From contig OX388345.1 in assembly GCA_947579665.1 (NCBI GenBank), forward strand, positions 33,943,849 to 34,007,848: a stretch of 64,000 bases of DNA, in the 5' to 3' direction. A program made the position numbers and the translations under genes. Under the pieces are notes generated by a model. It made no database searches and was not told where the DNA came from. It saw nothing but the letters and a program-made list of their open reading frames with translations. Positions 52,526-64,000 of the stretch are shown one piece after another (position 1 is the first letter of the stretch; every line of letters begins with the position of its first letter). The stretch is from Sympetrum striolatum (lineage: Eukaryota; Arthropoda; Insecta; Odonata; Libellulidae).

Positions 52526-53739
52526 GGAGAAGAAAATAAGAAGAATCGCACTCTTCTACCTTTTGAATAGGTTAGTGGTTTATATATTAATTAATTAATT
52601 TAATTAACCCATGAACAATACTGAAACGTAAACGAATGAAAGCTATATTTTATTCTATTCTATAGAAGAAGACAAATGAAAAACTTTCTATTCATCAAGG
52701 CTCTATATGAAGAACGCTACAGCAATATCTTTCGCGAATTAGTAACTGGATAAGAATACATTCTATTCCAAACTACCCTTGAGAAAACCCACAAACACGG
52801 ATGTCATCATTAGAATTATTGTAGCATTTCGACCTTTCACGGAGGGGAAAATACGTATTTGAAACACGGATTTTTGGCGGCGTTGGTAAAACCTCTTCAC
52901 TAAGGTCAGATAACACTCTTGAGAGGAAAACAGCGTGGGAAGTAAATGGGTCTTTGATTGGTGATTGGCATAAACTTATGCGGAAATGGGTTGAATCGAG
53001 AGGTCGCCAATATCTTTGGCCGATAACGATGACACATTTTATGACCCAGACGTTTGGCAGAGGTCCAAAAACGACGCGAAGGTCTTCCAGTTCTCAGTCA
53101 CAGAATCCCTCCTCATCTAAGGCAGCCAAACAGTGGCTCGCGAGAATCCGATTAGGCTTTCGAGAGTTTTGTCGACAATGCTGCGAAATAAATATTGATT
53201 CTTCCGATGCATGCAGAATCAAGGGCGTGTTCTCCACGTGCGAATCTCTTTCTAACAGAGGTTCATTTCTCGAGCAAATATGACTCAAATTTTAATTTTG
53301 TTGACAAGAATACAGTCAATTTAGCAGGATTGCCAATTACATGCAGTATACACGAATGTGATGGATAGAACGCGTAAAATAATGAGATAAACAAGCATTA
53401 CTTGAAGCCAACGTGCCAAATGTGTTTGTGGCAGAATTGCGGATATTATTATTCTGAGTTACCGTTTCCGTAACTAACCGGAAATGACGAAGGAGGAGAT
53501 AGAGATACGGTTTATTCGCAGCGTAAAGCAAGCATTCCTAACTGGTGTATCGTATAAAAAAAAATCAGCACGTCAATGCAGGAGCCTCTAAAATAATATT
53601 TCCTGCGTTACTAACATTACCATAACACCAAACGTTACAATTATGCAATTAATTTCGTCTTCTAATGAGAGTAAGTGATGAAAATATTCTCTGTCACAAC
53701 AATGACTTTAAATTAATTGGTAACAAATGAGTTCAAGCA

Positions 53740-54030
53740 AATAATGATCTCCCAACTTGGGAAATATAAACGATAGAGTAAATTAACCATTACATTGTTT
53801 ATAACTACTCCACGACGAAGGAAAAAGAGGAATGGTTAGCATATTTAGTTATATTCAAACGATTAAAATGTTCGTAAATATTTAAGATGAGAAATCGAAC
53901 TCCTAACTTGAAAATGCAAACAATACAGTAAATTTCTACAGCAGAGATAACTGAAAATTCCTCGACGTAAGAAAATGAGGAATGCCCAGAATAATAAATC
54001 AGTTTCAAACGATTCGACAGTTCAGAAAAG
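53740..54030. repeat. Two-copy tandem duplication, period about 150 bp
   Basis: Copy 1 (from about 53740) and copy 2 (from about 53890) share, in order, TCC-AACTTG, ACA-TAAATT-type words, CTCGACG/CCACGACG-AAG followed by GAGGAATG, and TTCAAACGATT. Divergence is considerable. Confidence 0.85.
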
Positions 54031-56484
54031 GAAACAACGCAAAGAACAAGCGCGTGGAGATTCGGACACTTTCTAAAGTATGTCGGGAACATTGTTTACA
54101 CTTATCTCTGCCCTATTTAGCGGAAGTCACGACCCAAAACCTAATCTTGATTCAGCGCGCAAATTTAATCCGGAAGCGTGGGGGTAGGGAGTGTTGGGAC
54201 CCTGCTGAATAAGTCCGACTGCAGAACACGCGTCGTAAAAACTTCGCGTGTTCTTGAGCCGCGGTATCCCTGAACGTAATTCGCGAGGTTACACGAGACC
54301 TCAACCCTCCGCTTCCTTGGAAGTCGCCGTTAAAGCGAAACAAACAGGACAGTCGATGTTTTTCAGAAGTATTATCGACGAAAATTCGCTTCCGGTACAT
54401 GAGGACATTCAGTTTCGTGAGTGTGGGTAGAGCTTGCGGCAATCCGTAGTTTTTAAAGTGCGCAAAACCGTGAGTATAATTATAGTACTCCTGGTCTCCA
54501 TAAAGGACAAGTATTACAGAATTATATAGTATTAAGATAGATAAGAATTTGACTTTATTGTTTATACGCTGTTAGCTATATACTGATGTAACTCGATGCA
54601 GCTATGGAAAGATAATCTGGATAAATAACCTTGTTTCTTTACATGTATATTCTAATTTCGTGCTTTCGCATTTAAAGAAACCTTGGAAAATAAAGAAAGT
54701 TGACACTTGTTATTATACGCGAAATACGTGACTTTTATAACATAAATACGTGAATTTTACTGAAATGGATATTAATTATGTATTAATGGGATGTTTAAAA
54801 GAATAATATGAAAATTAACCATGATACTTTTGTCCACTACTTGAGGTTGATCAATAGTGAAGAGGGAATACGACAAATATGTTTATCGATTATGGGAATT
54901 CCATTCTTAGGAATCAATACGAATTTTAAAACAGATGATGTTATATATCAATCGCAATTGAGACACAATTTTAGATTACTGCCCAAAGATAATTTAAAGA
55001 ATTTGCGTTGCATAATTTCTCAGGTTTGTTAAAGGACAACCTGCTCAAAACGACGCAAAGAAAGTTGCACAAGTCAAACTGTTTATTTCACTGAAACCAA
55101 TGATTTTATCTCCTCGCCGTGCATCATTGACATTCCTATTATGAAATTAAGAGAGGCGTGACTCCTGGAACGAAGTCAACTTCCAAGGAAATAAACGTTT
55201 ATGTTGTTGACATTCATTGTCTTGGACATAAAAGGCGATGTAATATGAAAGCAGCGTCGACAACCACCCACTAAGAATATACACGTTTACACTACCGATG
55301 GCCAAGATGCAGTGACAAATGTTTCTCTTCACCGATTATTCAGCTTCGAGCCAATCCTTGAGTTACTCGATTAATCGATTTGATTGGACTCGCCCAATGA
55401 GCCAACAAATAGAGACCGAAACTTTTCTGATTAAATCCGAGCTATTCGAAAGTTAAACCAATGAAGCGATATCTAAAGGACCTTGATTGGATTTTCGGCT
55501 TCCGTAAAAATTCAATTACGAAAAAGAAAAAAAACGACTTTTCACACTTTCAAAACAGCAATACACAGTCGATGCAAGACCCTTATTTAAATCCAAAGGT
55601 GCAGAGGAATTTCTGGATTAGAACTTCCGTATATTATACGTGCTGTCCGCACGTACTCCTACACCTGAGTATCCATCGATAGACGCAATTTCTAGCTTCT
55701 CCGTAAACGAACAATGAAAAGACGACCTTCGGAAAGTACCTTTATTAGGCATAAATAATCCCTTCACGCATTTATTGAGTTTTATTCGCGCTCCCTTCGA
55801 TATTTCAGCTAGGTCAGCATTCCTTAACACCATGAACGACCTTCTCCGCGAAAAGACATTTCATGTGAAAAAAGGCGACTGAAAAAATGCCTTCACAGCA
55901 TGATTTTCTTAAGAACTCCGATACAAGTCATTTGCTTAACGCAGACGTCTCTCCTGACGACGTGAGTAAAAATCGAGAAACTTTCAGAATTCAGATAAGA
56001 TACCTTTTTTGCCAAGAATATGCGAAAGCAGCTGCGGGTTTTGCGACGTAAACTTTCGCATTATCGCAGAGAGGCGCAGAAGTTAGATTAGCACTCCCCG
56101 ACTGTAGATTACGAGCCGGAAATATGTAAAGCTGCGATGGACGCCTTCCAAATTATGCCTCACAACCTGTTTTCGTGGTTATGCTAACACAAATCAAACA
56201 GCTGAAGGTGGTAAACAAACTCTGAAGGTTATCAAACAAACTGGTTTCTATCGAACGCCTCCCATGTTATCGTTCAGGATACGTTTGTAAACAACGATCA
56301 ACTCGTACGATTTGAATTATTGATGGTTTGAACGGAACAGTAATTATGCAGCATTTAGGATCACTAGCGTAAATAACGCACATACCCCCGTGTAAATGCA
56401 ATAATAACGTAGTCAGCACATGAAACAGGGAACACGAGGACAAAATGAAAATGATAGCATCTGGCAAAAAATCCTGAGCAAAAA

Positions 56485-56545
56485 GGAATACGAAAAAGTC
56501 TGAAATTCCGGGAATCGAACCAGAATGTAACACTTACCGGGTACA
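56485..56545 (-). other. tRNA-derived fragment with intact B box
   Basis: The minus strand contains CTGGTTCGATTCCCGG. This is an exact polymerase III B box (GGTTCGATTCC) inside a T-arm stem, CTGG/CCGG with one G-U pair. Upstream bases at tRNA spacing show no A box, and the acceptor stem does not pair, so it is a relic tRNA or SINE tail, not a working gene. Confidence 0.35.
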
Positions 56546-59231
56546 TAATCTAATTCCCTTTTCAAGCCTCATTTTCCTTCAAAATCAACCAGCAAATTTT
56601 TTTTATAACAATGCACAAGCATATTAACAAATATAAAGAAGCTATATAATACCTAAATTCTGCGTGGATACATCAATTACATCAATAACGCACCACAAAC
56701 CTTTTTCCAAAGTTCCATTTGAATAAAATTAAATTCATACGTCAATCACGCGACGTTTTATATTCTCTTTCAAACAACTTCAAACCCTCCTTTCTACTGC
56801 CACGTCAATCAAACATTTCCATCAATCGCAACAAATTTTCTAGTTCTCAAGGATTTTCTAGCCACCGTATAATTATTCCCTCCTTAATCATGCATAACTA
56901 TTTAAGTATTCAAACTCATCGTGTGGCTGACAAGCGAAGGGATTGAATTGTGCGATCCATATTATCGTCAGCATCACCCATTGTCATCTTCTTTAATCTC
57001 CTGACCTTCCATCCTTCATCGAAACCAGAAATCTGAACCCTTGCCAGATAAAACAATGCATCTCCGCGTTGCGGAATGAAATCTTGGCCTCGGGGCGAAT
57101 GAATAATTACAAGCCTGCGCAAGTGGAAAAGGCATTCGAAACGGATGAGCCCTTTGTTCCTCTTGACGATGCCCATTCGTCTCTGCAGCATCTCCGCTTT
57201 TTCCCAAAAGAGACACGGATGGCCACCCTAATTGATCCGACGTCGCGTTAGACGGATTTCCGAACTTCTTCGTCCCTTTAATGTTACATGGACGTTGCCT
57301 CCATTCCAGCAAAACATTTCCAATGGGATTGTGACATTCACCGACAACCAAGTAACCCTCGGAATGTTCCCTTGGAATCAAATTAATAATCTCCTAAACC
57401 CCATTAATCTAGCCTGCGTTATTGAACGCCTCGTACAACAAAAGAAAACACACGGAGCCAAAAAGGTTCAAATTTTTCATATTTAATGTTTGAAGTTTCA
57501 ACTCCCACGGCAAAAAGTAACTCGCCTTTCCTCGTAGCAACAGAGTTGAGTGAGTAGGTCTTCCCTTCAGGGCAAGGAGAACCACTCTAATCACTTAAGC
57601 CGGTTCGTGAAATTACCGTGATTGGATCAATATTCCTGGAACTGAATAACTCACCCATCAAGCAATTGCATGCGACGCATCGGGTAACATATTACACAAC
57701 CCTTTACGCGTATAAGGAGAAAGGCAAGCGACTTTAATATGGACATCGCAATTCGGAATTATTACGTTGGATAATTGCGAATAAAAAATGACAATGCATT
57801 GCTTGTCCACTCAAATAGAGCAACGAAAAATCCTCTTCGTATACATCTGTACATGATCAACTACAAAATAAATAGGAAACATGAATAATTTACAGGTTGA
57901 TATAAATGGAGAGAAAAACTTTAGAAGAAGTGGAAGTAAAAAAGCCTAAGGTATTATCTTAGGAAAAAACCCATTGCAGGAAAAGACCCATAAAAACGAG
58001 GGTTAGAAAAACCTGTGCAAATCTACTGATAGAAGAAGATAAAAGATGTTAAAGAAAGCTATGCATAATATGGACGTTACAAAAGCAGTACTATAACAAA
58101 ATTACGAAAAAGAAATTCAACTGGGAGCACGGCAATCATTTGCAAAGGGAAAATAATAGAAATCACAAGGAAAATAGCATTTTAAACAAATTATTAATCA
58201 TCCAATAATTAAAATCGTTTAAAAAATTATAAGTAAAAATATTCGATAAAACGTTCATACGAGAGATAAATTCATTTGCGGTACGAATTTGACGTCCTAA
58301 ACGTAAGATAAACTTTCATAATCGAGCGGTCGCGGAATGAGATACAGGCGAAGCTTCTTCTGATGGATTAGAGTCCAAAATTTGTACTATATTCAAGATC
58401 CAGACGTGGTGAAGAAGAGACTTTAGCAATGGGACGTCTCGTCTTTTCGCCAAGAACGATATTCTCCTGTCACCGTAAGTGTGCCATACGACGGCCTCAA
58501 AACAAGGCGAGGTTAACTGTAACTGGACGACATGCAGATACTTGAGAGCGAAAGAAAAATACAAACCGATCTGAGATGTCAAAGAAGTAATCACAGGCAA
58601 CGAAACAAAATTTTGGAAAACCGCAACGTATTCCTTTATAACTCCTATTTAGAAAAACATGAATAACATCAGTTCAGGCAAAAATAAGGGGAAACGAGAG
58701 AAAAATATATTTGAAAACGAAACTTTCATAATGGTCATAAACATCCATTTAAGAGTATCGTTAAAATGAGACGTATGGGATAGAAGATAACAAAAACACG
58801 CTTTTGCGAATGCTTTGAAAGTCGACATTCCCGAGCAAAAGGCACGAAAAATTTTAATGATCGCATTTCCACATTGCATAAATACGCCCGAGCTCTCCGG
58901 AAAAGCATTTAGGCCAAAAAACCCTCGTCTGAATAAGTCATAATGGAGAGGTATTCCGTTTTAACCGCACCGTACGTTTCCGGTTCTCGTGCTGGAAAAA
59001 CAAAAGCGCAAAAATAATACGGGACGTAAATACGTGTAAAAATAACCCAAACCTAAATTTCCAGCGATGAAAATCGCGCTATTTTGTCTCCAAACACTCC
59101 CGCTGAACCAACACAACTGCATCCGAAAATAAGACGAAAACTTTAAGACAAACAGCATGGGGAGATGGCGAATCGTACATCATCGTATCGCTGAGAGCGG
59201 GCTATTATTCGAGGAATGGAATGGAAAAACA

Positions 59232-59333
59232 AGCGAAACGAGGAATAAATAAACAGGGACGAAATAAATCGCAACAAAACCCTCCCAAGATCCGCGTACC
59301 TCGCTCTAGAGACACCCTACACTACCTGACGAA
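59232..59333. repeat. Flanking direct repeat, left copy
   Basis: It shares with 60107-60211 the blocks AGCGAAACGAGGAATAAATA, GGACGAAATAAATCGCA, ACTCGCTC-AGAGA/CCTCGCTC-AGAGA and CTACCTGAC, with an 11-bp indel. The two copies bracket the foldback element at 59521-59840. Confidence 0.85.
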
Positions 59334-59520
59334 CTCCTGACTCAAATTATCATTACGAAGCGACATACTTACATCACCACACACCAAGATTATGACAAAC
59401 GATTTTGCCTGATAATACAAGTTTTGATCCCAATGAAGAGAATCAATAACTCCACTATGGAAATCTGAGTAAATAAACGGGACAGACTGAGGATTCACTT
59501 CGTGGTATCTACCCTTTACA

Positions 59521-59840
59521 CAGATTCATAATAAAAACGTTTACTACCCCGCAAGAATTAATACACACACGACCTAGGTTTCGTTGCTAAGCTAAATCAT
59601 TATCATCAGGTGAATTGAAAAACAAAAGACCACATAATATATACAAAACAGAGCCCAATGAAAAAAGTGATAGTACGAAGGAAATGCACGAAAATCAATA
59701 GAGCAAATAGCTCTAAGGCTCTGTTTTGTATATATTCCGTGTTTTTTTTGTTTTTTTATTCACCTGATGATAATGATGTAGCTTTTCAGCGAAACCATTA
59801 TGGTCTTGTGGGGGTAGTAAACCTTTTTATTATGAATCTG
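59521..59840. mobile_element. Foldback element with about 130-bp inverted arms, Penelope-like features
   Basis: The left arm (from CAGATTCATAATAAAAACG at 59521) is repeated inverted at the right (ending TTTTTATTATGAATCTG at 59840). Going inward, both arms carry GGTAGTAAAC, then GGTC, GTTTCG, TCATTATCATCAGGTGAAT and ATATATACAAAACAGAGCC. On the outward strand each arm reads CACCTGATGATAATGAT..., then GAAACC, then GGTC. These are the hammerhead core boxes CTGATGA and GAAA, with a possible 2-bp CC/GG helix III before the GTC site. Penelope-like retroelements are known to carry such ribozymes in their (sometimes inverted) terminal repeats. Helix II is not complementary here, so any ribozyme is likely dead. 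The centre (about 60 bp) is unique. Confidence 0.75.
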
Positions 59841-60106
59841 ATTACTGAGTAAAAAGTTACCTCCGTAGAACCTTTTAGGCCGTCGCTTGACGCATTCCTA
59901 TAAGAATGTTTGTATATAGATTCTAGTAAATAATATCTGTATTTATACATATGTTATTTTTTGTTTATTTTGCTTCAATTATTATTTCGTTCAAGCATGT
60001 ATATTTACTTTATTTGTTATATTCTTTGTCTGTTGATTGTATTCACTTTTAAAAAAGTCTCATAACTGTACGCAAATCTTTGAATTGATAAATAAATAAA
60101 AGTTAC
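59841..60106. other. AT-rich tail of the composite element
   Basis: T-rich on the plus strand in the middle, ending GAATTGATAAATAAATAAAA directly before the right flanking repeat. The A-rich, ATAA-repeating end resembles the 3' end of a target-primed retroelement. No open frame of note. Confidence 0.45.
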
Positions 60107-60211
60107 AGCGAAACGAGGAATAAATAAACCGACAAGTCCGTGGACGAAATAAATCGCAGCAATACGGATCCTCGTAACTCGCTCGAGAGATCCCATTCTA
60201 CCTGACAAACG
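60107..60211. repeat. Flanking direct repeat, right copy
   Basis: Partner of 59232-59333, with roughly one mismatch in five outside the strongest blocks. It leads into a CpG-rich island (60200-60660) that has only accidental open frames. Confidence 0.85.
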
Positions 60212-60733
60212 CAAAATAGAGAATCGGTGGGAGAATTTATGCCCAGGCGAGCGATGGGAAACAAAGAAGTCGACGAAGAGAGCAGGATGAAAGTCGTAGG
60301 TGCTGCTGAGGAAGGAAAGGAGTACGGATCCGTAGGAGAATCTTCGACTTGGAGGTTCAAGGCCTTCTTTGTTTTTTTTATTCACGACGGGCGATCCCAC
60401 TTAACCCAATCGTGACGTCCGATGTTTTGCTTCTGCGTCCGGTTCGGAGGAAAAGAAATCCGCGTCACGAGCGGACAAATTTCCTGCGAAAAATTCGCCC
60501 CAAAAGAGGCGGAGGACATGGGGAGCGTCGGCGGGACACTGCGTTTGTTTTTTGCCTTCTGACGGGTCGAACCTCTTTTCAGTGCGCATGAGCCGAATAG
60601 CAGACATTCCGGATGAGAACTCCTCTACATCTAACCCGATCGATAAGTTATGCCTCAACTAGTAGAAAAGTCGCGGAGCATTGGAGCGAAGTGCAAGAAA
60701 GTCTTGAAGAAAGCGGAAGGGTACCGAGGCGAA

Positions 60734-61040
60734 CTGACTTAAAATCGTATTTAACGCATGAATGGTGGAATTCACAAACTGGGCCGAGTAAATAAGAAAA
60801 ACCTGAAATTTAACTTTCAAATAAGCCAACGAAAATTCGGTACAAAATAAATCAAAGGACGAGGAAAGTTATGATGTCTCTAATAAAGACGCTGAGTAAA
60901 TAAAACCTGACTTTAAATCGCATTTAGGAGAGAATAGTATAAATCTCAATCGACAAAATAAATTCAAATAAGACAACAAACATTTGTTATAAAATAAATC
61001 AAAGGGGGAGGAATGTTTTAAAGTCTCTTATAAGGGCAAA
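60734..61040. repeat. Two-copy tandem duplication, period about 173 bp
   Basis: Copy 1 begins CTGACTTAAAATCGTATTTA at 60734 and copy 2 CTGACTTTAAATCGCATTTA at 60907. Shared blocks in order: AAATAAG-CAAC, then A-AAAATAAATCAAAGG, GAGGAA-GTT and GTCTCT-ATAA. Copy 2 is shorter. Confidence 0.88.
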
Positions 61041-64000
61041 TCACTGCAATCTAAATATCTATCGAGAGAGGAAATCGAAGATTTATTTTAGAGTTAATCA
61101 GTTCGTAAATAATTGTTTAAGTTTCTCCCATGTAAGCATAGAGGCTTGAAAGGATCACACACAATGAGATCATATTTCTCAGCAGAATATTTCTAGAATA
61201 TTATTTCTTGAAATTGCGAAAGGGAATTTTGGGGATGCCAAACACCTTGGTTTTAGATCAGATCTTTAAAATAAAAACATAGTACAAGACAATGATGATT
61301 CAAGCACTCAGAAATTAGTATATTTTTTATAATAGAAATAAAAAAGCACAACTTTAAATCACTTAGCTTAGCGTTGTCATCAGTATAGTATATTTTGCCG
61401 GTTTCTAGGGTAATCGTACTTGATCATGATCACATGAAATACAATATTTTAGGACAGAATTATCATAAAATTATTAAAACGAAATCCTGAAAAAATACAA
61501 AATACCGAAACTTGTAAACATACAAAACTTTAAAACTACTAAATTATCCTTGCCTCCATTCATCGTAACTATCACAAAGAGAAAAATCCCAACCACACAA
61601 AGTATTTAACCTAGATTAATAATAAAATGTCCCTTACCAATCCACCCTGATCCCCAAGAACAAAGCCCTTCCACTTCCAAACAAGGACGTACTCTACACG
61701 CACCTGCGACCTTGGAAATCCAAGATCCGACTTTCATCCGAGAGGGATGAACACAAGAATGAAATCGAACTTCCATTTATCCGCCTCTCTTTTTGTCCGC
61801 ACGTCAACAAATGATTCCCCGAACCCCAGACCCCTCTTGCGGCCCTCTCGGGAAACCCCTTCAACTTTCCCACGGGGTCGATGAACCCTGGGCGAGAGAC
61901 CCTTGACAAGGGTAAGCGGGGGAGGAACTGCGAGGGGGAGTGTAGGTAGGTAAGCGGAAAATTGTCTCCGGAACATGAGAATGCGGCAAAAGGCTCACGT
62001 AAAGGAATTCCGGAAGAATTTATCGTGGCTCAAGTGCTGGAAGAACGAGCATCTCGGAGGGCACACTGCCTCACTAAGCACATACCGAACGTCTGTATGA
62101 GGATTTTTCTTCGGCTTCGTTGGTTATCACTTATTCTACAAGGATCACTTCCGCGAAATATGGGTACTGCACGATTTCCAAGGAATTCAACGGGAAGGAA
62201 ATTCGAATTATCGCCGTAAGAATAAATCAGAGAGCTGTACGAGTTATGGGAGGTTATAGCGAGCTCAAACTACCTTATTAATAAAAATATCTACGTTTAA
62301 CAGACAATCACGTTTATAACTATTAATGTTTGCCATCTGAATGTGCTATAACAAACAAAAATATCGCTAATTTTATCGCTATTCCCAACCGTTCCATAAA
62401 ATTAATGTTGCACTCACTAAACACTACTTTAAACTAAATTTTGAATAGTAAAAATTACTACAAGAGGATACAAACAAACGTTCTACTCGAAATATTTCGT
62501 CTTAGAGGCAGGAAAGGTCATAAACGAATTAATTACACCTTTCTAAAGGAGGAAAAAATAAAAACAATATTCAAGCAATAACTTTATTTTAAAGTTACCT
62601 CTGTTTACACAAACCTGTAGAGGAATTTAGGTCGTTCAAATCATCTAGTAGTACTAAAATCAAATTTTAATACCTCCAAAATATTTTTAAATGTAACAAT
62701 TTACTCCAGAAAAATAATTAACTCACAGAAGTTACACCAATAATATGCAAGTAAAAACGCGTGAGCATTGGGTGCTTGTAACAAGGACGAAGAAGGTAGT
62801 TTAAAGTTCTAGCAAGCGAAACGAGTAGACACTACTCGTAGCGCAAACGTCAAAGAGAAAATTACCATCCGCGACCGATGAACCAGAGCTATTGAAGAAT
62901 ACATTATGCAAGAGAGCCTTCCACTCGGAAACTTGGATCGATGTTTCAAGGAAATTAATTCCTGAAGAAGGTAAACCTTTCATGCTCGGAGAGCGCTCAT
63001 GTAATTGGGAAAATCGTTATCATTAGATTGAATTGAAGTGGCGATGGAATGAACGCGCCTGCGCCCTACATCAATACCGGAATTCTGGAAAGACTCGCAA
63101 TGCGGCACGGCGCCTCTCATTCCGAATCCTCCCACGCCTTCCACCCACATATGCGGTCCCTTTGATAATCCAGATCAATTGCTACCGATATTGCTCCACT
63201 CGGATAAACAGCCACTCCGTATGGATCCGCCACCCACATCGACTCACTTCCGCAGTCTATCGATGCCTAAAACACACTTCAAAAGGACTTCATTTGAAAG
63301 AGTGTATGAATAACGAACACAGGGAATTCCTTTTAAATCGCGGGAAAAGGATCATCTAGATGCCGAGCTTTGAGAAACAAATTCAGAGAGGTCTTTGAAA
63401 ATAATTATTTTGAAACGTGTTACGAACGTTATTCCGTATCGTGTGATTGCATTTCCGTATACAAAGTACTGACTTCTATTAGTCTCTCTTGAACTTACTC
63501 CCACAGTATTATAGCATACCACATACCAAAAGTGTTTCATGCAAATAGAAAGATTCACAAATGTTTGAAGTTTACCAGTAATCTATTCTGCAATGCCTTT
63601 AGAATACCGTCCGTTATTTTGGAAGTATGTACTATAGTTATTTTATCAAGACTTTGCATCATTAAACGAAAATTATGTATATTGAATGAATTGAATTTTT
63701 GAATGTCATTTAAGTAAGGCTTACTGTAATATTCATTGCTTAAAAGGAAATATTAGTTCTTAGAGCGAAAAGATCGCGTATAAATACAGTAGAACAACGA
63801 ATAAAAAATTTACTTAATAAGAAATACTACTTCAATTTATCTTATTTATGTTAAGTATATTATAAGTTGAGAATCATGTACAGTTAAATCAACCTAAATT
63901 TCCAGTGTTTCAACATTTTTATCAGCCACAGAATTGTCCCAAAGAATAATAAAAAGGTAACACAATCTAAAAAGTAAGTATAACTTAAAACTTTTCGTGT
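61041..64000. other. Gene-free DNA to the end of the window
   Basis: AT-rich DNA with CpG-rich patches at about 61640-62220 and 63030-63260. Open frames in these patches overlap on both strands and match nothing. No exon, RNA gene or transposon end could be supported. Confidence 0.4.

Noticed and set aside
1..64000. CRISPR array, bacterial operon, phage or plasmid features
   Set aside because: No regularly spaced repeats, no long contiguous genes, clear spliceosomal introns; the window is eukaryotic.

Overview
The window looks like nuclear DNA of an arthropod, most likely an insect. The only gene I can assign has short exons, GT-AG introns and an inositol hexakisphosphate kinase sequence of insect type. 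The rest is AT-rich and dotted with decayed repeats. There are no bacterial-style operons, no ribosome binding sites and no CRISPR array. I cannot name the species.

Layout. Positions 1-2120 are repeat-like DNA with an 80-95 bp direct repeat. About 2150-3060 holds a broken LINE reverse transcriptase on the minus strand. Positions 3595-11083 hold an inositol hexakisphosphate kinase (IP6K) gene on the minus strand. Six coding exons join in phase across five introns: 11083-10717, 9953-9827, 7904-7775, 7462-7392, 6920-6539 and 5857-4936. They carry the PxxxDxKxG, SLL and IDFA signatures and would encode about 642 residues from the first in-frame ATG. Exon 1 has a good splice acceptor at its 5' edge, so a further upstream exon is likely, but I could not find it.

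From 11.1 kb to 64 kb I recognise no protein-coding gene, and it is unclear whether this is a very long first intron or 5' intergenic DNA. Its CpG content is clearly higher than in the introns and flank below about 9.6 kb. It contains GC-richer islands whose open frames look accidental, two-copy tandem duplications (periods about 128, 150 and 173 bp), a diverged 2-kb-spaced direct repeat and several perfect hairpins. It also has tRNA-like fragments, five full CRE octamers (four of them within 4.4 kb, one fused to a CLEAR-type E-box) and a composite foldback element at 59.2-60.2 kb. That element has arms carrying hammerhead-like core boxes and is flanked by about 100 bp direct repeats, which suggests a Penelope-like retroelement relic.

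No multi-gene system can be read here. The most distinctive things to check are the 59.2-60.2 kb composite element, the CRE/CLEAR cluster, and the CpG shift next to the visible 5' end of IP6K.
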